NCBI GenBank assembly: GCA_034522175.1
Contig: JAXHLQ010000001.1
Location: 1,178,001-1,242,000 of the forward strand
DNA from: JAIPDZ01 sp034522175
GTDB lineage: Bacteria > Desulfobacterota > DSM-4660 > Desulfatiglandales > Desulfatiglandaceae
Reading direction: 5' to 3'
Length of the DNA: 64,000 nucleotides
Shown here: positions 24,781-32,825 of the stretch, one piece after another
Position numbering within the stretch: the first letter of the stretch is position 1
How the letters are laid out: each line of letters begins with the position of its first letter
Notes under the pieces: model-generated
The model's database searches: none
The model's input: the letters and a program-made list of their open reading frames with translations, nothing else
What the model was told of the DNA's origin: nothing
Made by a program: the position numbers and the translations under genes

Positions 24781-25440
24781 TTATATCTGCGTCAATCTGC
24801 GCAATCTGCGGATGCCCCTCTGCCACCACGGGACCCTTCGCAGACCATAAATTTCCTCCATCCTGACAAAAAGCCTCCGAAAGTCCAACGGTTCCTTTAA
24901 CAGTCCCATGAACTCCCGACACTTCGAGCAGTAATCCTTCCAACAGTCCTCAACAGTAGCCTCTCCAAACGTTTTGCAATGAAAAAAGCACCCATCGTCA
25001 TGTTTCTCAGGGATCCTGAAATAGTGCAGCAACTCCTTCAATCCCACCCTCGCCAAATACCCCACATCCCCCCTCGGCGCTACGGACATATTATTGGGCA
25101 GCAGCAGGGCCCCAAGCTTCGGCATTTCTGTAAATGCTTTAGCAGTGCCATCCGCCTTTATAGGCAAGCCCTCTACTGTACATCCCACCGCTTCAGTAAG
25201 CTCGATATCGGCAAAATAGAGGGCGCCCTGGATAACCACAAAAATAATGTCTCTTTTCCAATCAGGCCTCAAAAGCCTCTCGATCGTAGGCACAATCTCT
25301 AATGTATCGAAAAACCCTTTGAACGCCTCACTCCTTATGATCTCTGCCTGTGTAATGAGTCCCGGCAGATACATCTGCACCCGGTTGCATATCTCGTCCG
25401 CCCCCTTAAACTCCCGTGAACATACAAACCTAAGATTCAT
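24781..25440 (-). CDS. Hypothetical protein (219 aa)
   Basis: Not recognised. It has an N-terminal FVCSREFKGADEICNRVQMYLPGL, a segment IIFVVIQGALYFADIELTEAVG, and a Cys/His-rich stretch FFHCKTFGEATVEDCWKDYCSKCREFMG (about 153-180) that could bind metal. The last residues (RRLRRLTQI) are encoded by an ATCTGCGCAATCTGCG repeat, so the native C-terminus may be altered. It is the last intact-looking gene before the O-antigen ligase module. Confidence 0.55.
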   Translation of the reverse strand: MNLRFVCSREFKGADEICNRVQMYLPGLITQAEIIRSEAFKGFFDTLEIVPTIERLLRPDWKRDIIFVVIQGALYFADIELTEAVGCTVEGLPIKADGTAKAFTEMPKLGALLLPNNMSVAPRGDVGYLARVGLKELLHYFRIPEKHDDGCFFHCKTFGEATVEDCWKDYCSKCREFMGLLKEPLDFRRLFVRMEEIYGLRRVPWWQRGIRRLRRLTQI

Positions 25441-25452
25441 CGCACACCAGGT

Positions 25453-25668
25453 TTCACCACAGAGGCACAGAGTTCACAGAGTCGTTTTCTTCTTTTGCCC
25501 GATCGGGAGACGGCGATCGGGCAAAAACAACTGACTAACAACCACCCCTGAGGGCATTCCTTTTCCCTGGAAGCCGTCTCCCTTCCAGGGGAAAACATAC
25601 TCCCCCCTCTGTGCTCCTCCGCCTGCTCCGTAGCTTCGGAAAATGGTACTGGGGTGCCTCTGTGGTGA
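25453..25668. other. Structured element with complementary hairpin loops
   Basis: An outer 14-bp inverted repeat, TCACCACAGAGGCA (25454-25467) and TGCCTCTGTGGTGA (25655-25668), encloses two hairpins. Hairpin 1 is TTTTGCCCGATC / GATCGGGCAAAA (25493-25526) with loop GGGAGACGGC. Hairpin 2 is CCCTGGAAG / CTTCCAGGG (25565-25590) with loop CCGTCTCC. The two loops are exact complements. A CCTGCTCCGTA..TACTGGGG miniature element lies at 25622-25654. No protein is supported here. Confidence 0.7.
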
Positions 25669-25672
25669 GTAA

Positions 25673-26570
25673 TCAAGGAATAACAACGGCAACCCCCAAA
25701 TCCCTCCCATCCCCCGATATCCCCATCCGCTTCGGATTCCACGTCCTTGACACCTCAAACGTCACCACCCCCACCCCCTTCAACTCCTCCCCCTCAAACA
25801 CCACCTTCCGCCAATCATAATCCCCCACGTCCAAATACCTCAACAACTCCCCATCTCCAAACATCTTCACCACCACGGGCTTTTCCGCAATATCCGGATG
25901 CCCACACCTCAAAAACACCACTTCCTTCCCCTCTCTCCGTCCCTCCGTCTCTTCGTCCCTCAGTCCCTCAATAGGTAAGAATGCCCTCCTCCCCGTCCAT
26001 CGAAACCTCAACTCCGCCCCGCTCCCTGCTCCCTGCTCCCCTTGCCCCGTTGAATTCACGGAACGTGACAGCGTAGCGGATTCAACCGGGGTGCTCCTTG
26101 CTCTTATGTGCTCCGCACTCCCTCATCCAACTCCTCCCAATGATAAAACCCCACCCCCTCCCTGGGCAGCTGCTTCAGGAATTTCGGTTCACTTACGGCC
26201 ACCCCCAAATCCCGCACATCCGCCGACACCCCCATTCGCTTCGGGTTCCATGTCCGCGACACCTCTATCAAAATCTCATGTTTACCCCGTTGAACCGGCG
26301 TCCCCTCCGGGGTGTTCAACCGGGGTTGCCCCCCGACCCCTGACCTGCGATCTCTGACCTCTGATCCCTGACCCTCTGAACCCTCTCACCTTCCCCCTGC
26401 TCCTGCTCCCTGCTCCCTGCTCCTACATAATACCACCGCTTCTCACCCCCCTTCCGATCAAACACAATCTCATCCACCGCCTTCCCATCCAGCGACACCG
26501 CCACCACAACCGGCTCCTTCTCCACCCCAGGGGTATGACACTCAAAGCGCAACTGCACCAGTCCGCTACC
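25673..26570 (-). pseudogene. C-terminal modules of the O-antigen ligase, broken by repeats
   Basis: Two related modules lie downstream of the ligase gene. Module 1: LRFECHTPGVEKEPVVVAVSLDGKAVDEIVF.. with HEILIEVSRTWNPKRMGVSADVRDLGVAV and GVGFYHWEE. Module 2: LRFRWTGRRAFLP.., KPVVVKMFGDGELLRYLDV.., TFEVSRTWNPKRMGISGDGRDLGVAV. They share the SRTWNPKRMG and RDLGVAV motifs. The ligase itself ends GFYHREK, like module 1. Repeat-encoded insertions (Gly/Arg/Glu runs, 26330-26440 and 25930-26090) and frame changes separate the pieces, so the ligase once had a long repeated C-terminal domain. Confidence 0.6.
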
Positions 26571-26581
26571 TTCCAGTTTGA

Positions 26582-28456
26582 TCAGCCCCCTTTTTCCTGA
26601 AAACGAAAATGCCCGGCCGGACCTTTCTCCCTGTGATAAAACCCCAGATAATTATGCCAATCCTGATCCTCGGCATACACCTTCAGCCCATACCTATCCG
26701 CCAGATCCTGCGACCCCCGCCCCACAAAATAGACCACGCCTCCAATCAATACCAGCACCACCATCCCCTTGATCACCCATCCGCTCGCCCGCCGCACACT
26801 ATCAGGCAGCACCCGCTCATCGATGGTCAATGCATAACCCAGCGCCAGGAAGATAAACATCCATATCATCGGTATATACTGCATGCTCTGAAACAGGCCA
26901 TAGGTGTGGAAACTGATAATGGAAATAATCACCGGCACATTCAACAGCCGCTTATTCCGTATCAAATCCACTACCAGAATCGTCAACGCATATCCGATGA
27001 CCAACGCCCAAAAGAACAATCCGACGATACCCCCGCTCGCGAACAACTGGAAATAGATATTATGCGGCGTATCCAGCACCCGGTTATGCTTGTTATCCTT
27101 GTTGACCACGTAATAAGAATCCGGCACTTTAGACAATATGTTGGCATGCCAGCAAAACGCCTCATATCCCATACCAAACCAGGGCTGTTCCCTGCCCACA
27201 TCCAGCCCCTGTGTCCATGCCTTGAGCCTTCCACTCGGCTCCACAATCCGACTGGCCTGTCTCTCAATATATGCGGTGGAATGTTTGGGCCTCGCCTTCG
27301 ACCCTTTGGCTCCAGCGTCCTCCTTCACATAATTTGAGAGCGGCATAATCACATAAAAAATAAGAAGCAGGCTGATCACAATGGTAATCGGCACGGAAAC
27401 CGCCACCTTCACCAGATCCCGCCACTTGAAATGAAACGATTCCAGTCGCCCCTCTTTTGTGAAATAGAAAAACAACCAGCAGACAAAAAGAATCAGCGGA
27501 TACGACACCCAACCGCCCCTCGCACCGCCCAGAAGGAGTGCGACCTCACACAGCACCAGACTTGCCAACAGCAGAAACTTCCACCAAAGCCCCTTAATCC
27601 TGCTCATAAACCCGATCAACACAAACGGCGCCATCATCAAAATAAATTCCGCCAACCAGCTCCGGTTCAAAAACGTCGAATGAAGCGCACCAGGGCTAAC
27701 AGTCGTCCCAAGGCGATACCACTTCAGCGAAACCACCCCATAATAATCCAGCAACCCGATAAAGGCACAAAACACCCCGCCCACAAAAATCCCAATAAAA
27801 ATCCACCGGAACAATTCCCGGGATTCCCTCGCCTTCGCCACCTCCACCGCAAACACCAAAAACACCAGCAACCGATTCATCCCCGCTAACGGATACAGCC
27901 AGCTATTGGGCATCGCATTCGCCACCTGCAAAAAAAACGATTTCCAGCCAAACAACCAAAAATCCTTCACAATATGCCCCACCGGCAACAACATCAACGA
28001 CAACACCGACAACCCCACATAACAAAGAATCAAAACCAATAGCTGGCGGTTTAAGTGACTCCTTCCATCCAACAAGTGACTACTGTCTTGCGAACTCCGT
28101 GCTCCCTGCTCCGTGCTCCGTGCTCCGCGCGTATTAACAAGCAGCGCGGTCAGCGCCACAAACACCACCACCGTCTCAAACACCTGACTCTGAATATCAT
28201 ACCCCCGAAACCCAAAAAGAAAGAACGATGCCCCAAACGCGAACAAAAACCCCTTCAACAACCTCGGAAACACAATCACCACCAGCGAACACACCGCCAG
28301 GCACACGAACACCCCGCTCACAACCCGACTGTAATCAAATATCGTCGCCACCCGATACCACAGATTCAGTAACAAAAACGCCAGTATGGTCAGACTTAAG
28401 CCCATCCGCAACTTTACATCGGTCCCCATCCGCCCAGAACCCGCCATCCCCATCAT
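26582..28456 (-). CDS. O-antigen ligase/polymerase-like membrane protein
   Basis: A 624-residue protein with about 11-12 membrane helices and the Wzy/WaaL (PF04932) pattern: STFLNRSWLAEFILMMAPFVLIGF, CEVALLLGGARGGWVSYP, a long periplasmic loop with GRLKAWTQGLDVGREQPWFGMGYEAF and DTPHNIYFQLFASGGIVGLFFW. It should join O-antigen or another polymer to its acceptor, or polymerise it. A cytoplasmic loop (residues about 106-135) contains a repeat-encoded stretch (TRGARSTEQGARSS..). The reading frame ends just after FRFQEKGG, whereas homologous modules continue downstream. Confidence 0.8.
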   Translation of the reverse strand: MMGMAGSGRMGTDVKLRMGLSLTILAFLLLNLWYRVATIFDYSRVVSGVFVCLAVCSLVVIVFPRLLKGFLFAFGASFFLFGFRGYDIQSQVFETVVVFVALTALLVNTRGARSTEQGARSSQDSSHLLDGRSHLNRQLLVLILCYVGLSVLSLMLLPVGHIVKDFWLFGWKSFFLQVANAMPNSWLYPLAGMNRLLVFLVFAVEVAKARESRELFRWIFIGIFVGGVFCAFIGLLDYYGVVSLKWYRLGTTVSPGALHSTFLNRSWLAEFILMMAPFVLIGFMSRIKGLWWKFLLLASLVLCEVALLLGGARGGWVSYPLILFVCWLFFYFTKEGRLESFHFKWRDLVKVAVSVPITIVISLLLIFYVIMPLSNYVKEDAGAKGSKARPKHSTAYIERQASRIVEPSGRLKAWTQGLDVGREQPWFGMGYEAFCWHANILSKVPDSYYVVNKDNKHNRVLDTPHNIYFQLFASGGIVGLFFWALVIGYALTILVVDLIRNKRLLNVPVIISIISFHTYGLFQSMQYIPMIWMFIFLALGYALTIDERVLPDSVRRASGWVIKGMVVLVLIGGVVYFVGRGSQDLADRYGLKVYAEDQDWHNYLGFYHREKGPAGHFRFQEKGG

Positions 28457-28600
28457 CTCACCTCATCTCATTTTAACGGCTTAAAAGCCCAGATATTATA
28501 ATTTAAATATGTCCGGATATGCAAAATTAATCGTATTTACCAGCCATTTAACCCCAATTCACTTGATCTGTTCTGACACCTCTTCGTGTGCCCTACAAAC

Positions 28601-28640
28601 AAAAAGAGCAGCATAGCCCTCGGCCCTACGCTGCTCTTTT
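28601..28640 (-). terminator. Rho-independent terminator after CapD-like gene
   Basis: On the minus strand AAAAGAGCAGCGTAG pairs with CTATGCTGCTCTTTT around GGCCGAGGG, followed by TTTTTG. It lies 54 bp downstream of the dehydratase stop at 28694, the expected place. The stem is nearly symmetric and might also terminate leftover plus-strand transcription. Confidence 0.8.
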
Positions 28641-28693
28641 CATTCTCCACCACCTCACGCTCAAGAATAGCTGCTAAGCTCACCAACCGCCCC

Positions 28694-30637
28694 TTACAAC
28701 ATGCACTCGCTCTCCATGGGTTGATATTCAGGAACCAACGCCTTCAGTTGCCTCCGTATTCCTGCGCCGTCCTGGGCATCGGCCAGACGATAGAGCTCCG
28801 AAATCCCTTCGGTCAGCCACATTCGAAATCCGTCTTGATCGCCATACCCGTCCCACAGCCCATCCGGCCTCAGCACCATAATCTTTTCGTGATCTGTCGG
28901 AACAATGCCTTCCCCTTCGGTGATCAGCTCCTCATAAAGCTTTTCTCCAGGGTCCAATCCTTTGAAAACAATCTCGATGTCCCTGTCGGGTTCTTTCCCG
29001 GACAGCCGGATAAGATCGCGGGCCATATCCAGTATCCGCACCGGCGTCCCCATCTCCAGGATGAATATCTCTCCCCCCGTACCCAAGGCCCCTGCCTCTA
29101 AGATGAGCTGGCAGGCCTCCGGGATCGTCATGAAAAAGCGGGTAACCTCAGGGTGGCTGACGGTCACCGGCCCTCCCATGGCAATCTGCTTACGGAACAG
29201 AGGAATCACAGAACCCGAAGAACCCACCACATTTCCAAAACGCACCGCCATCATGGCCGTCTGGCTGCCCAAATGGGACTGAAGCACCAGTTCAGCCACC
29301 CGCTTGCTCGCCCCCATCACATTGGTGGGTCGAACAGCCTTGTCCGTCGAGACCAGCACAAAACGGTCCACCCCATGGCGAACTGCCGTCTCCATAACCA
29401 GACTGCTCCCACGGATATTGTTGTGTATGGCCTGCCAGGGGTTCCGCTCCATCATGCCCACGTGCTTATAGGCGGCTGCGTGAAAAACGACCTGGGGCCG
29501 GTACCGGGTAAAGAGCCTGTCCAAAAAGGCGCCATTCTGGATGCTCCCCAAGACCGGTGTATAGCGCTGGTACCCAAAGATCTGTTTGAGTTCCATCTGA
29601 ATGCTGTAAAGGTTCACCTCAGAGGCATCCCGAATCACGATATTCTGAGGATTGGAGAGCACAATCCGCCGGACCAGCTCCGATCCGATGGAGCCCCCGC
29701 CGCCGGTCACCAGTATCCGCTTGTTCTCGATGACCGCGCGCACATCTTCTGTATTCCCTTCGACCTGAGGCCTTCCCAGCAAATCCTGATAATCCACATC
29801 CCGCAAGGCCTTGACGCTGACCCTTCCGTCGATCAACTCGCCTAAACCAGGCAGCATCTTGAAAGGCGCTCCGCATTCCTTGCATGCCTCCATGATATCC
29901 CGCATGCGAGGGCCCGCAGAAGGAATGGCGATGAGCACCTCATCCGCCTGAAGGCTTTCCACCGCCCTTTTCAGCCCCTGGATATGGTCGATCACCGGCA
30001 CATCATGGATGGTTCTCCCCAGTTTTAGCGGATCGTCGTCCACAAAGCCCACCACCCGGTAGCGGAGCCTTGGATTGTTCCGTATCTCTCGCAGCGCCTT
30101 TTCTCCTGCATCCCCTGCGCCGACGATCACCAAATCTTTGCTGTCCTCACCCGCTTTCTTCCCGTGAACCGGGAATAGAACATGGACCCCTTGCTGCCTG
30201 GCAAAATACACACGGATCAGTGCCCGCAATCCTCCGATGGCCACCAGGGTCAATGCCCCGTCAATTAAAAAGATGGATCTCGGATATCCGGAAAATCGTT
30301 GGATCATCAACACCCCCAGCATCATCAGGCTCGAGCTGACCGCCACCGCCTTCACGATGGCAACCAGGTCCCCAACGCTGGTATATCGCCACATGCCCCT
30401 GTACAGATGAAACACGGCAAATGTCGTGATCTTCACCCCCAGCAGCCACGGAAGAGTCGCCTTGAATATGGCCAGTTCCCTGCCAGGGATATCGAATTCA
30501 AAACGAAACAGATAGGCCAGATAGAAACAGGCCACCACCAGGACTGTATCTGCGAGCAGCATCAACCAGAGGTTGCTATATTTGACCAGATTATTCAATT
30601 TAAACGCTCTTTCGCCTCTCCAGCTCGTCAAGTTCAT
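28694..30637 (-). CDS. FlaA1/CapD/WbpM-type nucleotide-sugar 4,6-dehydratase
   Basis: A large membrane-bound protein of about 650 residues. It has four N-terminal membrane helices, a first Rossmann segment (LVIVGAGDAGEKALREI), then the SDR domain with VTGGGGSIGSELVRRI, YKHVGMMERNP and STDKAVRPTNVMGASKRVAEL. The Met in place of Tyr before xxxK is characteristic of FlaA1/WbpM enzymes. It makes 4-keto-6-deoxy sugars, often from UDP-GlcNAc, for surface polysaccharide. Start: ATG at 30637 overlaps the upstream gene; a TTG at 30598 right after that gene's stop is an alternative. It ends ahead of a good terminator. This is the best preserved polysaccharide gene in the window. Confidence 0.85.
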   Translation of the reverse strand: MNLTSWRGERAFKLNNLVKYSNLWLMLLADTVLVVACFYLAYLFRFEFDIPGRELAIFKATLPWLLGVKITTFAVFHLYRGMWRYTSVGDLVAIVKAVAVSSSLMMLGVLMIQRFSGYPRSIFLIDGALTLVAIGGLRALIRVYFARQQGVHVLFPVHGKKAGEDSKDLVIVGAGDAGEKALREIRNNPRLRYRVVGFVDDDPLKLGRTIHDVPVIDHIQGLKRAVESLQADEVLIAIPSAGPRMRDIMEACKECGAPFKMLPGLGELIDGRVSVKALRDVDYQDLLGRPQVEGNTEDVRAVIENKRILVTGGGGSIGSELVRRIVLSNPQNIVIRDASEVNLYSIQMELKQIFGYQRYTPVLGSIQNGAFLDRLFTRYRPQVVFHAAAYKHVGMMERNPWQAIHNNIRGSSLVMETAVRHGVDRFVLVSTDKAVRPTNVMGASKRVAELVLQSHLGSQTAMMAVRFGNVVGSSGSVIPLFRKQIAMGGPVTVSHPEVTRFFMTIPEACQLILEAGALGTGGEIFILEMGTPVRILDMARDLIRLSGKEPDRDIEIVFKGLDPGEKLYEELITEGEGIVPTDHEKIMVLRPDGLWDGYGDQDGFRMWLTEGISELYRLADAQDGAGIRRQLKALVPEYQPMESECML

Positions 30638-30947
30638 CCTTGACCGGTTTGAGAGTGCTCCGCCGATCCCAAAGAATAAACCCGACAAGGATAAGCATGC
30701 CACTGAAAAGCAAACCAAAGCCCCATTTCATAAAACCGAGTATTTCGCTTCGCATTGATTGCATATCGTTTCGCAAAGCCAATATCATTTCTCTATTTGC
30801 CTTAACCCCTTCCTCCAAGCGGGTCAGAGATTCAATGATCTCTCTATCCGAAATCCTTGGAGCAGCCTCCACTGCATAACCTGGCACAGGAGCAAAAAAA
30901 CTCGCCATGCAAATCCCTAAGAAAAGCATTGTCATGTATCGCTTCAT
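30600..30947 (-). CDS. Secreted or membrane-anchored coiled-coil protein
   Basis: From the ATG at 30947 (GGGGAG upstream): a signal peptide (MKRYMTMLFLGICMASFFAPVPGYA), a short helical stretch rich in Glu/Arg (ISDREIIESLTRLEEGVKANREMILALRNDMQSMRSEIL) and a C-terminal helix GFGLLFSGMLILVGFILWD with basic tail. This arrangement resembles small periplasmic coiled-coil membrane proteins. Function unknown. It lies directly upstream of the dehydratase, with overlap. Confidence 0.6.
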   Translation of the reverse strand: MKRYMTMLFLGICMASFFAPVPGYAVEAAPRISDREIIESLTRLEEGVKANREMILALRNDMQSMRSEILGFMKWGFGLLFSGMLILVGFILWDRRSTLKPVKDELDELERRKSV

Positions 30948-31045
30948 AATACTCCCCTTTTCATCCAATAACCACCCAGTTACATCTTCCTCTCGCTCTC
31001 TGACCCCTGATCCCCGACGCCTGAATCCTGTCTTAATCTCTGCGC

Positions 31046-31292
31046 CTCTGCCTGCCCCGCCTGCCCAGTTAAATCCGCTTTTGCCTTTGCCTTGCCCCGC
31101 CTGCCCAGTTAAACCCTCCTTTGCTTCTTGTTTAACCAGGGTGCAACCTTCTTGCCCTTGCCTGCCCCGTGAAACCTCTGTTGTTCTTGTTTCACCGGGG
31201 TTTCACCGGGGTTTAACCGGGGTAGCTCCGGCAGATGGTACTGGGGTAATCCCTGCCCCATGAAATCCTTTTACCTTTATTTCATCGGGGTG
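31046..31292 (+). repeat. Matryoshka of palindromic elements
   Basis: CCTGCCCAGTTAAATCC.., CCTGCCCAGTTAAACC..GTTTAACCAGGG, CCTGCCCCGTGAAACC..GTTTCACCGGGG, then TTTCACCGGGG, TTTAACCGGGG and GTAGCTCCGG..GGTACTGGGG follow each other. Closing arms appear in the reverse order of opening arms, as expected from repeated insertion into one site. A last copy (31257-31290) has ATGAAA/TTTCAT arms. Confidence 0.8.
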
Positions 31293-31575
31293 CGGATCGA
31301 GACCTAACCCACCCCCCAAACCCCCAAAACCCCACAAACCACGCCCCCAAATACCCCACCAAAATCCCCGTCCCATACCCCCTCAACCCTAACGCCCCCA
31401 ACCCCACCACCGCCTGCAACACCCCATACCCCACCGACACCTTCCAATGTGCAATCCCCATCTCATTCGCCAGCAACTGATACACATGCCTCCGATGCGG
31501 CGTCATCAGAACACTCATCGCTCCAGGCACCCTGGTCACCAAGTCCCGGATGCCCTTCCATCCTCCGACCTTCGA
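31290..31575 (-). pseudogene. WecA/MraY-type sugar-phosphate transferase, C-terminal fragment
   Basis: The minus strand reads DLVTRVPGAMSVLMTPHRRHVYQLLANEMGIAHWKVSVGYGVLQAVVGLGALGL.. and LGAWFVGFWGFGG. The PHRRHxYQLL motif and trailing membrane helices are those of undecaprenyl-phosphate GlcNAc-1-P transferases. The N-terminal two thirds are absent; upstream is TCTGACCTC repeat. A shorter remnant of the same 3' end lies at 59105-59165. Confidence 0.75.
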
Positions 31576-31699
31576 CCTCTGACCTCTGATCTCTGACTTC
31601 TGACCTCCGACCTCTGATCTCTGACCCCCGGCCCTTCCTGCCCTTCTGCCCTTCTGCAAGAAAACCAACAAGTTATTTGATTATTAACGGACGTCCCCC

Positions 31700-31933
31700 A
31701 AATACTCGCAAAGATCCCCGTCAGGCTCTTCTCGATCCGCCCCATGTCCGCCTCCGTCATGTTGGAGCCCGAGGGAAGCCGGTGAACGCCTGCAGGTCAC
31801 TTTCAAATCCATCCACATTGGCGCCCAGCGGGGCAACCCAGTTGGTATCAAAGGCTTCCTTGATATACCTCATTTCCCCGCCGCCCATATGCGGGGAAGA
31901 AAGAAAAATCCTGTCAACATTTGGATCCTTCAT
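31700..31933 (-). pseudogene. DegT aminotransferase, N- and C-termini joined
   Basis: MKDPNVDRIFLSSPHMGGGEMRYIKEAFDTNWVAPLGANVDGFESDLQAFTG matches the N-terminus of the gene at 32826-34502. It continues directly into GFPRAPT.. in frame change with the C-terminal codons NMTEADMGRIEKSLTGIFA. About 340 residues, including the PLP lysine, are missing. It overlaps the stop of the PIN fragment at 31930 (ATGA). Confidence 0.7.
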
Positions 31934-32067
31934 TTCATTTCTTCCAAATTCTCTTCATAAAACTCCCTTGCAGTCAAGATGCGAATGGAGCGATACATCT
32001 TCAAATCCACGAGGTGCTTATCACCTGAAATCAGCACATTCGTATCCAAAACCGCTTTCAGCGTCAT
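31930..32067 (-). pseudogene. vapC: PIN toxin with internal deletion
   Basis: MTLKAVLDTNVLIS, the PIN N-terminus with the first Asp, is fused in frame to SGDKHLVDLKMYRSIRILTAREFYEEN, the usual C-terminus (GDKHL acidic motif). About 80 central residues are gone. The antitoxin gene at 32064 overlaps its start by four bases. Confidence 0.7.
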
Positions 32068-32300
32068 TCTCTCGCCTCGTGGATTAAGGCATTCAAATCC
32101 TCTGAAGACATTGGCTCGACTTCTCTCCGAACCAACTCATCCAGCGGTCGAACAACGCGCGTCTTTTTCAGAATGAGTTCGTCACGTTCCATAACCACCA
32201 AAAAACGTTCAGCATTGCTTACCCACCGCTGAACATCATCCGGCAATAGAATGGCCTTCTTATCCTCAGAAAGGCTTGCATATTCACTTGAAATCGGCAT
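32064..32300 (-). CDS. Antitoxin upstream of the deleted PIN gene
   Basis: A 78-residue protein: SEYASLSEDKKAILLPDDVQRWVSNAERFLVVMERDELILKKTRVVRPLDELVRREVEPMSSEDLNALIHEARE. Small antitoxins before PIN toxins have this strand pair and acidic helical tail. Intact, but its toxin at 31930 is not. 32301-32545 is repeat DNA. Confidence 0.65.
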   Translation of the reverse strand: MPISSEYASLSEDKKAILLPDDVQRWVSNAERFLVVMERDELILKKTRVVRPLDELVRREVEPMSSEDLNALIHEARE

Positions 32301-32559
32301 AACATTTTTCTCCTTTCGCCTCTTCCTCCTCTAAACCCTGCCCCCCGCTTACGGATCCCTGATCCCCGACACCCGCCCCCTGCCTATCCATCAATTCACC
32401 AAAGCTCATCAGCTTACCAGCTTCTTTTATCTCCCACCTTCTCACCCTCTCCCCGTCTGACCCCCTCACCTTCTCACCTTCTTTTTTTCTGACCAGCTCA
32501 CCAGCTCATCAGCTATTCACTCGTTTCCCCCTGCCCCATGCTCCTTGCCTCATCATCTG

Positions 32560-32825
32560 CGTCCATCTGCTTGCCCTGTGAAATGTTTACCCTGTGAAAT
32601 GCGTAGCCTATTTCACCAGGGCGTAGCCTATTTCTCTGGGGCGCAATCTGTGGATTGGAACAACCTTTTCTCCAACCGTTGCTCCTCTCAATCCCTGCCC
32701 ACCCCTTTGACCTGCATCCCGGCATCTCGCCATTTCCATCATCCATCAGCTATTCACTCTTCGCGTCTTTGCGTCTCTGCCTGCCTGGTGAAACCTTCCT
32801 TGCAGTTGTTTCACTGGGCGCGAGA
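32560..32825 (+). repeat. Palindromic elements inside an ATCTGCG string, plus GTGAAACC copy
   Basis: CATCTGCTTGCCCTGTGAAATG.., CCTGTGAAATGCGTAGCC, TATTTCACCAGGGCGTAGCC and TATTTCTCTGGGG are followed by CGCAATCTGTGG. A separate GCCTGGTGAAACC..GTTTCACTGGG copy is at 32782-32820. No gene is present in 32513-32825. Confidence 0.7.

Noticed and set aside
25747..26357. Long plus-strand reading frames rich in Pro, Ser and Thr opposite the ligase modules.
   Set aside because: They are antisense to convincing minus-strand protein modules and owe their openness to C-rich codons on the complementary strand.
29153..30339. Long plus-strand reading frames opposite the dehydratase gene.
   Set aside because: The minus strand carries a complete FlaA1/CapD-type enzyme with all motifs; the plus-strand frames match no family and are shadows.
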